Assembly (NCBI GenBank): GCA_964594045.1
Contig: CAZQKR010000009.1
Location: 56,117 to 120,116 of the forward strand
Length of the DNA stretch: 64,000 bases
Reading direction: 5' to 3'
Source: UBA2365 sp964594045
GTDB lineage: Bacteria; Bacteroidota; Bacteroidia; Chitinophagales; Saprospiraceae
The notes under the pieces are model-generated. The model was not told the origin of the DNA and did no database searches. It saw only the letters and a program-made list of their open reading frames with translations. Below are positions 1 to 9,900 of this stretch, piece by piece (within the stretch, counting starts at the first letter, position 1; every line of letters starts with the position of its first letter). A program made the position numbers and the translations under genes.

Positions 1-2
1 TT

Positions 3-1025
3 GCCTGGGGAGCAGGCATTTCACATATACCATACAGCAACGGATACCGTGAAATCTACTATAATCAGCCACTGGAATTCGAAGACGGTTCCTTTGTGCT
101 TACCAATATGGTATCCACCCACCTCATCCGTATCTTTGATGAGACCGTGAATGTTTTTGCACATTACCCTTTTTCTCCCAATCTCAGGCTTGAAGGAGGC
201 GTTTCCGCAGGATACAGAAGTTTTCGATACGATCTGATCAACGAATACTACGATGCGTTCAGCTATATCTATTATGGCCAGGAAAAATCCAGGCAACCAT
301 TGGAAGATACCTTGTATTTCAGTGATTATTTTTCCCTGATCAAAGGATTCAATTCCGGTATCAATATCGCTTTGGTCGGTGATAATTCATATAATGGCTT
401 TACTTCGCCGCTTAAAGGTTATCGATACCGAATCAGTGCCGAACAGTTTTTTGGAACTGATAAATATACAGGGTTACTCGCTGATTTTCGGTATTATCAC
501 TGGATCAAACCTGTATCACTGGCCTTCAGAGGGATGGTGTACAACAGGTTCAACCAGGATGTGAATTCCGTGTACCCGATCTATATTGCTCAGATGGGAT
601 TTGTACGAGGATACTATTCTCCGTTTTTCAGCATCGATGTCGCTGAAAAAAACGGAATATATTTCGAACAAATGCTGGGCTCAAAGATCATGATGGGCAA
701 TTTTGAATTAAGGTTCCCATTTTCCGGAATGCGCAGATTGTCTGCAATTACATCAAAATATCTGTTCAGTGATATCGCTTTGTTCTTCGATGCCGGAGTC
801 GCTTTTGATGAATATTCACATCTCAGATCCGGTGAGTTGATCGTGACGGGATATGACAACGGATTGCCCGTCACAGAATACCTGAAACCTGCTTTTGTGA
901 TGAGTACAGGTCTTGCAGTCAGAATCAATCTGATGGGCGCACTGGTAGTTGAGCCTTATGTGGCATGGCCGATCCAGAAAGAGTCGAGGCTTGTTTTTGG
1001 TTTTAACCTGATACCAGGATTCTGA
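3..1025 (+). CDS. Omp85-like outer membrane beta-barrel protein, 3' part only
   Basis: The reading frame is open from the left edge, so the N-terminus lies outside the window and the methionine at base 96 is not a real start. The visible 340 residues alternate polar and aromatic positions, as in transmembrane beta-strands. They include a VRGY motif (FVRGYYSP), the hallmark of the Omp85/BamA/FhaC barrel, followed by a GxxxxxGNFELRFPF segment typical of the last strands of that fold. The chain ends in an aromatic residue (NLIPGF), as many outer membrane proteins do. In Bacteroidota this barrel is often fused behind a beta-propeller, which would lie upstream here (inference). The stop codon overlaps the start of the next gene (TGATG), so the two are probably cotranscribed. 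The outer membrane barrel is well supported; the substrate is unknown. Confidence 0.7.
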   Translation, partial: AWGAGISHIPYSNGYREIYYNQPLEFEDGSFVLTNMVSTHLIRIFDETVNVFAHYPFSPNLRLEGGVSAGYRSFRYDLINEYYDAFSYIYYGQEKSRQPLEDTLYFSDYFSLIKGFNSGINIALVGDNSYNGFTSPLKGYRYRISAEQFFGTDKYTGLLADFRYYHWIKPVSLAFRGMVYNRFNQDVNSVYPIYIAQMGFVRGYYSPFFSIDVAEKNGIYFEQMLGSKIMMGNFELRFPFSGMRRLSAITSKYLFSDIALFFDAGVAFDEYSHLRSGELIVTGYDNGLPVTEYLKPAFVMSTGLAVRINLMGALVVEPYVAWPIQKESRLVFGFNLIPGF

Positions 1026-2242
1026 TGTTTATTCAGAAAGCAAATATCGTATTGATTTTACCGGCATTGATTTTTGCTCCTTTACAGGCTTTTTCTCAGA
1101 TATCCAACGACCATCCTTTTGATGAAGGTATTGAAAATCATCCCGATGTCCTGTATGTTGAAAAATTCGATGACGGGTTGGATTCCATCCTTTCCAGATA
1201 CTCGACGGTGGTCAATGGCGAGGGAATGAGTCTTGAAAATGATTGTCCTGAAGGACTTTCAGGGGGAAATTCTCTCAAAATCACCAGTCAAAACGGGTTA
1301 AATACAGGTGGTTACCTGTATAAACATTTTCCGGAAGGCTTTGATAATGAAATATATCTCAGGTATTATGTAAAATATCCTGAAATCTCAAAAGAATATT
1401 TTCACCATGAAGGCATCTGGCTCGGGGGTTACAAACCGGCGCTTGAATGGCCTTATCCCAGAGCCGGTATTTGCGGATTGGGCGACACACGCTTCTCGGT
1501 TGCCTACGAGATAATGGACAGCAATTGGATCCATCCTTACACTCATATAGCACCATACGTTTATTGGGGCGATATGAGGTCTTTTCCGGATGGAGCCTGC
1601 TGGGGAAATTTCATGCAATGCGGCGAATTTAACCGGCCTCCTCAAACACTCCTGGATGAATGGACCTGTGTGGAGATCATGATCAGACTCAATAGCCCGC
1701 CTGAACAAAACAACGGTGAATTGAAAACATGGATAAATGGTGTTGAAACCGGCCATTGGGGCAAAGATTTTCCGGCTGGCAGTTGGGTATGGGGAAATTT
1801 CTTCACAGATCCCGAACAGAATTCTTCATTCGAGGGATTCAGATGGAGAACGCAGGCTGAACAATTGGTCAATTATATATGGATACAATTTTATCACGAC
1901 CATTGGGATGCCCCTTCATCGTACGTGATGTATGATAATGTTGTCCTGGCAAAAAAATACATCGGTCCTGTGTTCATACCGACTTCGACATTAAATGATT
2001 TATCAACTCCCGCATTTAAAATATTCCCAAATCCGGCCTCACAATTTATATATGTAACCGGTCATGAACCTGGTTCTGAATTCTTTATTACTGATCTGCA
2101 AAACCGTTTAGTCTTAAAGTCAATTCTCAGCCATGGTCAAAACAAGATCTGCACTGCCCATCTCATGCCCGGAATTTATTTTTTAAATACCTGGATACAA
2201 GGATCACCTGTTCGTAACAAACTGGTTATCCAACCGCATTGA
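1025..2242 (+). CDS. Secreted protein with T9SS type A C-terminal sorting domain, possible polysaccharide-lyase-like jelly roll
   Basis: This 405-residue protein has a signal peptide (hydrophobic residues 7-22, then AFSQ). Its last 75 residues form a T9SS type A sorting domain: FKIFPNPASQ, a central strand region and a final KLVIQP strand. It should therefore cross the outer membrane and be attached to the surface or released. The central region (about residues 45-310) is rich in Trp, Tyr and Gly, with stretches such as LRYYVKYP and WIQFYHDHW that suggest a concanavalin-like or polysaccharide-lyase-like jelly roll. That family assignment is tentative. The start overlaps the preceding stop by one base, which points to one transcript with the Omp85-like gene. 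Confidence 0.65.
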   Translation: MFIQKANIVLILPALIFAPLQAFSQISNDHPFDEGIENHPDVLYVEKFDDGLDSILSRYSTVVNGEGMSLENDCPEGLSGGNSLKITSQNGLNTGGYLYKHFPEGFDNEIYLRYYVKYPEISKEYFHHEGIWLGGYKPALEWPYPRAGICGLGDTRFSVAYEIMDSNWIHPYTHIAPYVYWGDMRSFPDGACWGNFMQCGEFNRPPQTLLDEWTCVEIMIRLNSPPEQNNGELKTWINGVETGHWGKDFPAGSWVWGNFFTDPEQNSSFEGFRWRTQAEQLVNYIWIQFYHDHWDAPSSYVMYDNVVLAKKYIGPVFIPTSTLNDLSTPAFKIFPNPASQFIYVTGHEPGSEFFITDLQNRLVLKSILSHGQNKICTAHLMPGIYFLNTWIQGSPVRNKLVIQPH

Positions 2243-2364
2243 TGATTTTTTCTTCCGTTATTGCAATGAATGCAAGCAAAAATCATCACTAAAACGATCA
2301 ATTGAAACTAAATCCTGACTTTAAACGTTAATAGGGTAGTTCGAAGGTATTTTTCTATATTTCT

Positions 2365-2394
2365 TTGTAGTTTTATAAAATTGACCTACCTTTG
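2365..2394 (+). promoter_or_regulatory. Bacteroidota-type promoter upstream of the candidate small RNA
   Basis: TTG at 2365-2367 and TACCTTTG at 2387-2394 are separated by 19 bp. This is an exact match to the TTG / TAnnTTTG promoter of Bacteroidota primary sigma factors. Transcription would begin near 2401 on the plus strand. No protein gene lies downstream on that strand before the 3' end of pdxA, which is on the opposite strand. Confidence 0.7.
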
Positions 2395-2400
2395 AATTGC

Positions 2401-2556
2401 GATGAACTGAGAACGTCGCTTATGCAAAGCCGTTAGGGATTAGTAGTGCTTAAACCAATCTCGTGAGAATGTTCGGATAGAGCCGAAATTAGCAATTCTG
2501 AGTATAATACTTGGATACCTACTCGACTACTTCTTCTGAGGGCTTTGCAATTTTTT
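2401..2556 (+). ncRNA. Candidate structured small RNA (6S-like architecture)
   Basis: A perfect promoter lies just upstream and there is no open frame of note. The sequence can fold into one long irregular hairpin. A 9-bp closing stem pairs TGCAAAGCC (2423-2431) with GGCTTTGCA (2541-2549) and is followed by A and six T, like an intrinsic terminator. Inside it are TAGG/CCTA (2434-2437/2518-2521), CCAA/TTGG (2455-2458/2511-2514), CTC/GAG (2460-2462/2500-2502), AGAAT/ATTCT (2466-2470/2495-2499) and TTCGG/CCGAA (2472-2476/2483-2487) with a six-base loop. A long rod with a closing stem and an asymmetric central bubble resembles 6S RNA, but I see no diagnostic sequence. The last 38 bases are antisense to the end of pdxA. 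Folding was done by eye. Confidence 0.5.
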
Positions 2557-3577
2557 CCAGTTTATTTTTCCTCATTTCAGCATACTCTCTTCTGTTCTTG
2601 GCCATATCTATTGCCAGATATAAAGCTGCCCTGAACGAACTTTCATTGGCTGTATTCGTACCAACGATGTCATATGCAGTGCCGTGATCAGGCGAGGTTC
2701 TCACAAAAGGAAGTCCGACAGTCACATTTACCCCATTCCCGAAACTGTGCATCTTGAACGGGATCAGACCCTGGTCATGGTACATACACAGAATAGCATC
2801 AAACTTCTTCCATTTGCCTGACCCCCAGAAACCGTCAGGAGGATATGGCCCGGAAACGATCAATCCGTTCTTTTTGGACTCTATGACAGCGGGCCTGATG
2901 ATCTGTTCTTCTTCTTCACCAATGACGCCTTCGTCACTTGCATGCGGATTGAGTCCAAGTACTGCGATCACCGGTTTTTCAATATCAAAATCCTGGATCA
3001 AAGCTTTTTGCAGAATTTCAAGCGTTTTGATGATGTTCTCCCTGGTGACCTGCTGTGCAACTTCCCTGATTGGAATATGATGAGAAAGAACAGCCACCCT
3101 CAGATCTTCACTCACCAAAAGCATGAGCGGTGCATGTCCTGAAAATTCACTACCCAGATAATCGGTATGCCCTTTGAACGGAAAATCTGCCAGATTCATC
3201 GCTTTTTTATGTATAGGACTGGTTACAAGAGCGTCTATCAAACCGGCTTTGAGGTCCTGAACAGCCCTGTCCAGAGAAATATGAGCATATTTTCCTCCAT
3301 CAGCCGTGACATTACCCAGATTTATAGTTACATTGTCCTGCCAGCAATTGATCAGATTCACATGGTTATCTATCAGGCTATTTGCATCACTTACAGATTT
3401 GAAAGAGAAAATTTCGGATTTTGCCACGTTCCGGTGATAGGAGATCACTTTTGCGCTGGCATAGATAACCGGAATACAACTTTTTAATATACCCTGGTGT
3501 TCCAATGTTTTAATGATCAATTCAGGCCCGATTCCATTCAGATCACCTATTGAAATCCCAACTTTTATCTTATCCAT
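2519..3577 (-). CDS. pdxA: 4-hydroxythreonine-4-phosphate dehydrogenase (pyridoxal phosphate synthesis)
   Basis: This cytoplasmic enzyme oxidises 4-phosphohydroxy-L-threonine with NAD; the product then enters the DXP-dependent vitamin B6 pathway with PdxJ. Seen here are GDLNGIGPELI at the N-terminus (family GDxxGIGPE), the metal-ligand segment GHTDYLG, LGLNPHASDEG, CMYHDQGLIPFK and VGLPFVRTSPDHGTAYDI near the C-terminus. The length of 352 residues is typical. An in-frame methionine 16 codons upstream exists, but I chose the start at 3577 because the family begins at KVGISIGD. A -7 element TATTTTTG lies on this strand at 3630-3637. The 3' end faces the candidate small RNA and contributes bases to its terminator stem on the opposite strand. 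Confidence 0.95.
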   Translation of the reverse strand: MDKIKVGISIGDLNGIGPELIIKTLEHQGILKSCIPVIYASAKVISYHRNVAKSEIFSFKSVSDANSLIDNHVNLINCWQDNVTINLGNVTADGGKYAHISLDRAVQDLKAGLIDALVTSPIHKKAMNLADFPFKGHTDYLGSEFSGHAPLMLLVSEDLRVAVLSHHIPIREVAQQVTRENIIKTLEILQKALIQDFDIEKPVIAVLGLNPHASDEGVIGEEEEQIIRPAVIESKKNGLIVSGPYPPDGFWGSGKWKKFDAILCMYHDQGLIPFKMHSFGNGVNVTVGLPFVRTSPDHGTAYDIVGTNTANESSFRAALYLAIDMAKNRREYAEMRKNKLEKIAKPSEEVVE

Positions 3578-3629
3578 TACGACTATTGATTTGAAAAATG
3601 ATAATTGGCCGTTAAAGCCAATCAAATAT

Positions 3630-3637
3630 CAAAAATA
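3630..3637 (-). promoter_or_regulatory. Probable -7 element for pdxA
   Basis: On the minus strand this reads TATTTTTG, matching TAnnTTTG. It would place the transcript start near 3623 and give a leader of about 45 bases. A TTG lies about 23 bp further upstream, slightly wider than the usual spacing. Confidence 0.4.
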
Positions 3638-3913
3638 CTAATAATACTTAAAATAATTACCAAGCAAGGCAAATTATCTGTTGAGCGGACACATAAACCA
3701 AAGTGCCGGCAATTTTTTAAAATTATGTATGAAAAATAAATGATTTTTCACTTTTAATATCCGACTACCCTTTATTAAGGCATTTTATTATATGTTAAGA
3801 TAAGTCATGTGATTCTTAAAAAGCTATGTATGACAAATATTTAAAAAGTAAAAATAATAAAATTTTTGCTGGATAAATTCTTAATTTTTATTGATTTACA
3901 TAATGAAAAACGC

Positions 3914-3944
3914 TTGATAAATTGAGATTCAGGGATTATATTTG
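3914..3944 (+). promoter_or_regulatory. Bacteroidota-type promoter of the SdrD-repeat protein gene
   Basis: TTG at 3914-3916 and TATATTTG at 3937-3944 are separated by 20 bp. The expected start near 3951 leaves a leader of about 37 bases before the ATG at 3988. The rest of the 3578-3987 gap is AT-rich, with nothing else recognisable. Confidence 0.7.
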
Positions 3945-3987
3945 TTATCCTTTAAAATAAAAAGGTAACCAAAATTTTTGTTTCAGG

Positions 3988-6900
3988 ATGCAAAATAAAC
4001 CTCATTGCAGTAGCAGATATTTCTCTTCAATATGGATCATTTTCATACTGGCAAGTATCCTTTCCCCTTTAAAAATCCAGTCAAAATCTTTTTCGCCAGC
4101 TCATATTACCCAGAATATTCTCCCGGATATGATCCATGTCGATCCTGAACCTGTGCTGACTTCTTCATGGCTTACCGGAAGTGCATCATTCCAATCCGAA
4201 AATCAGCAAAATGAGGTTTCCTGGGACAACCTGGACAATCTGCATGCTATAGATGACAGTTTCAGCACAGTTAACCTGGGCCCGGGAGAGGTTTCCGAAA
4301 TAATATATTCTGAAGGTTTTAGTTTTAAAATCCCCGCCGGATCGGGCATACAGCAGATCAGACTTCATGTAAATGGTCATATGATCGGGAATGCCAAGCC
4401 TGTCCTAATATCTGCAGGCCTTTCAAATGAAAAACTGGAACATATCGGAACTTCATTTTACCATAAAAGCGGGCAAGGAGCAGCCTGGCCTGTTGGCAAT
4501 TCAGGTTCCTGGTATTATTCTCCAAATCAGACTGACTGGATCACCGGCCTCGATCCGGACTCAGTCAATACAAACAAATGGAAGATCAGATTGCAGCTCA
4601 CGAATCAGGGAACAGAAAACCTGCAATTGTTTATTGATCAGCTCAGCCTGGAAATCATCTATCTGCCGCTTTATACCCTGATGGAAAATCAGATCGGAAA
4701 GACATTTCTCAACATCAGTTTCATCGACAGCCTGGCATCTAAATACACTTATGAATGGGTATTACCGGAAGGCGGAACTTTGTACAATGAATTCAGGTTC
4801 GGATCCATGATCAATTTTGTGATGACCGGAGATTCTTTCGGGATCAAAAAGCTCTGTGTCCATATCAAATATCCCAACGACAACATTCAGACACTTTGCA
4901 GGGAATTCCTGTATGCTAAACAGCCTCCAACCAGCCTGAGTACCTATGTCTGGCATGATCTGAACGCTGACGGATTGCAGGGTGAAGATGAACCGGGAAT
5001 GCCGGGGCAAACAGTTGAATTGGTCCAATCTGATGGTACTCCGGTGAAAACCGTGATTTCAGACGAATCCGGTAATTGCTATTTTGAGCTTAAAAAAGCA
5101 GGGATTTTTTATCTGAAATGGACTGAGGATCCTGGTTTTATTCCAAGCCAACTCGTTCAGGCTGGTGATTCTACCCTGGACAACAACCTATACCTTCAAA
5201 ATGATGTCTTCCGGACCGATATTTTTACGATAAAAAGATACGAACAAAAGGCACATATTGATATCGGATTGATCCATCCGGCCCGGATCACTGGCAGCAT
5301 CTGGCATGATATGGACGGAAACAACCAACAAGATCCGGAGGACACAGGATTCTCCCAAATCAATGTAAACCTATATCAGGACAGTGTTTTGGTGGACCAC
5401 ACAGCAACCGATGAATTCGGAAAATATGAATTCGGTGATCTGCCGCCCGGTAAATACACCTGTTGTTTCGACAGGCCTGATGGTGCTCTCATTGCTAAAA
5501 ATTCCGCTTATACTGTGAGCAATGAAGATGCGGACCTGACTACCTGCAGCGAAATTTTCCTACCAGTACAAGGAGTGGAGCACTCAACAGGCACGGGTTT
5601 GTTGTTTCCGGGAAGGATCACAGGAAAGATATGGCTGGATGAAAATGAGAACGGTACGATAGAATTAGAAGAAAAAGCATTTGCAGGACTCAAAATAAAC
5701 ATGCTCGAAACATCTACCTCCAGCCTGGTAGAAACTGTTTTTACGGATGAATACGGCCTGTTTGAATTCAATAAGATCTATCCGGGTACCTACATATTGG
5801 AGATCACGGAACAGCCTGACTTTGATATCACATTTGCAAATGCTTCCGGGGATCCTGGTGTAAATTCCTGTTTTATCCAGACAGATCCAAACTTTTTCAG
5901 CCCGGTAGCCGGAATTCTGAGTGGCACCTTGGTCAATAACCTCAATGCCGGGTTCGTATTTAAAAAAGGATCAATCGGTGGCAGGGTATGGCTGGATCAG
6001 AACGTCAACGGAAAACAGGATGAAGGTGAACCTGGAATGGAAGGGATCGAAGTACAACTTTTCAATGGATCCGGAACACTTCTTCAGACCATGATGACAA
6101 CGGGGGGAACGGATGAGGAAAAAGGATACTATAGCTTCCAGGATGTCAAACCCGGTAACTATTATATCAGGACTGATATACCTGATTTATACGTTCCTGC
6201 ATCATCTCAAAATGAACTTCCGGGGTCTGAATCCGTCATCACTAATCAAAACGGACCTTTCACCAGCGATATTTTCACGGTTGAACCTGCAGAACATCTC
6301 AGCCATCTGGATGCCGGACTATGGTGGAATTATGCAAATATCAGGGGCAGAATATGGGGAGACAATAATGAAAACGGAATTCAGGATATTGGTGAAAGGG
6401 GTGTTGCGGGCGTTTTGATCACACTATTCGATCAGCAGGAGCAGCTAGTAATGCAAACTTATAGCAGTGCTTCAGAGATCAATTATGAACTGGGCTCTTT
6501 CTCATTTACCCAAATCATTCCCGGAAAATACTATTTGCAGATCACACCCGGCCAAAATGGTTATGTTCCGACAGCTTATCAGGCGGGAAATGAGCCATCA
6601 TTGGATTCAGACTTTGAAAGGCAAGGTGATATTATCCGTACTGCCTGGTTGGATTTAGCTCCCGGTTCAGCAAATCATCATATTGATGGTGGCATGATAC
6701 TCAAGGAAAATTCCATCATAGGTAATGTATGGCACGACGAAAATGGAGATGGCTTGCATGATCCGACAGAGCAGCCTGTTGCCGGGATCCACGTAAAACT
6801 TTTCAAAGAGCATGGAACTGAATTGGCTGAACAGCTAACTGACCCTGAAGGAAAATATTTTTTCAATGAACTCACTTCAGGCAGATATTATGTACAATTC

Positions 6901-9900
6901 ATTCCGGGAGATCACTGGTTGTTCACCATATCCAATCCTGAGCCTGCTGATCAAAATTCTGATGTTAACCACACCTTCGGTGAAGGTACTACCAGACTGA
7001 TCGAAATCTGGCATGATACTCAAATCAGCAATGTGGATGCAGGGCTGATCTATCATTATGCGGCCATCGAAACCTATATATGGCTGGATGAGGAAGCGAA
7101 CGGGTTGCAGGATGCGGATGATAGTCCGGTTGGAAATATACCTGCTAAGCTGTACACTGCTGAAGGTGTTTTGGTCAGTGAACAAAAAAGTATTGATACC
7201 GGCGAAAATGCAGGAAAATGCATTTTTGAACAGATCATTCCCGGTGAGTATTATTTGGTGTTTGACCTTCCAAAAAAATATAAAGCCACATTATTTCAAA
7301 ACGGTGATCCTGAATCTGATTCAGACCTTTTATTGGAGAACAACCTGTTTCGCACCTCCGAATTTTATTTGGCTGGAGGTTCAGTCAAAAATGACCTGGA
7401 TGCCGGATTACTGATCAACTATGGAAAAATTGGCGATTATATCTGGCTGGATACCAACAAAAACGGGTATCAGGACAATGATGAGAACGGATTGAATGAT
7501 CTGAGGGTTGAACTGTACAACGAATCCGGCGAACTGGTCAAAAGTGTTATGAGTCAATATAATACCCAGACAGAAAAGTATGGGTTCTACCAATTTGAGC
7601 AGGTGGACTCAGGTTATTATTATTTGGTTTTGTCCATACCGGATATATATGAAATGACTGCAAATCATCCGGAGCATGGGGAATTGAACAGCAAACTGAC
7701 CGGAGAATACGGCATTGGTTCTACGTCAAAATTTATTTTGGAATATGGGGATTCCATATACTACCAGGATTTAGGGCTGATTTTAAAACCATCCTCCATC
7801 GGAGATTTCATCTGGCTGGATCACAACAAAAATGGTGTGCAGGATGCTGATGAAAACGGCTTGAATGGCATACAGCTGACGCTGGAGGATATAAACGGAA
7901 ATATCATCAAAACCACCCAAAGCAAATTCCATCCTGATAACGGTTCGGATGGATTTTATCGTTTTGAATCCCTCGATCCCGGAAAATATTTTGTCAGGAT
8001 GAATATTCCTGAAGATATGCTGGTGAGTCCTGCGGGTTTGGGCGACATCGACAGCGATTCAGATATACTTGATGAGTTAGGTAAAAGCGACACCATTGAG
8101 CTGAAAGCAGGGCAAACCTTAAATTCGATCGATTTCGGACTTTATTTCAAAACAGCTGCGATCGGTGGACTCGTTTGGCTGGATCAGAATGAAAACGGTT
8201 TGCAGGATGATCAGGAAAGCGGATTGGACAGTATCCTGGTCCATTTGTACAATGAATCCGGGGAACATGTCATGACCGTTGAAAGCCGGTTGGACGAGGT
8301 CAATCAGCAACATGGATACTATCGTTTTGAAGAGCTGTCTCCGGGCAATTATTACATAAAAGTGGATGTACCTTTCGGCTATTTACCCGCTGTTCATCAT
8401 GAAAATGACGATACCCACAATTCAGATTTTACCCACCAAAATGGTTTTGGAACCACTGATGTCATAGAAATCAAGGCGGGGTCAGCAACAGAAAACATTG
8501 ACTTTGGTCTGATAAAAGTGGAAGCTCAGCTGGGAGACCGGGTTTGGCTGGACATCAACAAAAACGGTTTGCAGGATCCTGAAGAGAGCGGGCTGAATGG
8601 ATTGCAGATAAGGCTTTACAATGAAGCCGGAGAATGGATAAATACCTGCTGGTCAGGCAATCATCCGCTGACAGGAGAACCCGGTTACTGGAGTTTTTAC
8701 AATTTGCCCGGAGCCTATTATTATGTCCGTTTTGTGATCCCGGTTGAATACAGTAATTCGAAGGCTTACCAGGGTAACAATGCCGGAATGGACTGCGATA
8801 TCACGCACAAATTCGGTCCTGGCACAACGGATCTGTTGTTTTTACCGGATAAATTCGGCAAACTGGATGTGGACGCAGGACTATTCCTGGAAACATACAG
8901 TTCCATTGGGAATTTCGTTTGGGAAGATATGAATGCAAACGGTATTCAGGAACCGGATGAGCCCGGTATCAACGGGATAAATATCCACTTATACAATGAA
9001 AACGGCATATTTTTAAGAAAAACAGTTACCACCTCCAATAATGCAGGCAAAAACGGTATGTATTTGTTTGATTATTTGCCTTCAGGAAAGTATTTCATAA
9101 AGCTTATCGTACCGGGCGGATACTATCTGACCACACCTTCATTGGGCAATGATGTATCCTTAGATTCAGATATTACACATCTGAACGGTCCATATACCAG
9201 TTCTTCCATCACACTTGGAGTGAAACAGGACAGACAGGACCTGGATATAGGTCTGTACCAACTGGGATCAATAGGCGGGATTGTATGGGATGACCCGGAT
9301 GGCAATGGCATCAGAAACGAAAATGAACAGGGGATCAACCAGGTTCATGTTGAATTGTTTGATGAAGGCGACAACCTGATCGCCAGTGTTTTATCTGAGG
9401 AAAATACAGAAACCGGAAGTGATGGATATTTCAGATTCGAATATCTTGATCCGGGAAATTATTATCTCCGTTTTAATTTTGAAGAAAATAATGCATTCAC
9501 CATCTTTAATGCCGGAGATGATCAGTTCGACTCAGATGTTACCAATGAAAACGGATCAGGGACAACCACAACATTTTCTCTTAAGTCCGGTGAGACAATG
9601 GATGGTTTGGGTGCCGGTCGTTATACCGGAGGTGCAAAAATAAAAGGCAGTGTCTGGCTGGATATTAACGGCAACGGGCTGAAAGATGATAATGAATCGG
9701 GATTGAATGGATTCAAGGTTATGCTCAACCGTGAAAATGGCACCGAAAGTGCTGATGTAAAAACCTACAGCAAGGATCAGCAGGAAGGATTTTTTGAATT
9801 TTTCTCTGTTCCGGCCGGCAATTATTACCTGGAATTGGAAAAGAAAGAAAATTATGTTTTCAGTGAGCAAAATAATCAGACCGGTCAACTGGTCACGGTA

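Noticed and set aside
614..928. Minus-strand open frame inside the Omp85-like gene
   Set aside because: It shadows a clearly coding plus-strand frame and has no independent support. Other such shadows across the window were treated the same way.
2401..2556. Bacterial SRP RNA or tmRNA
   Set aside because: The conserved SRP tetraloop domain and the tmRNA tRNA-like ends are absent. Only a 6S-like outline remains plausible.
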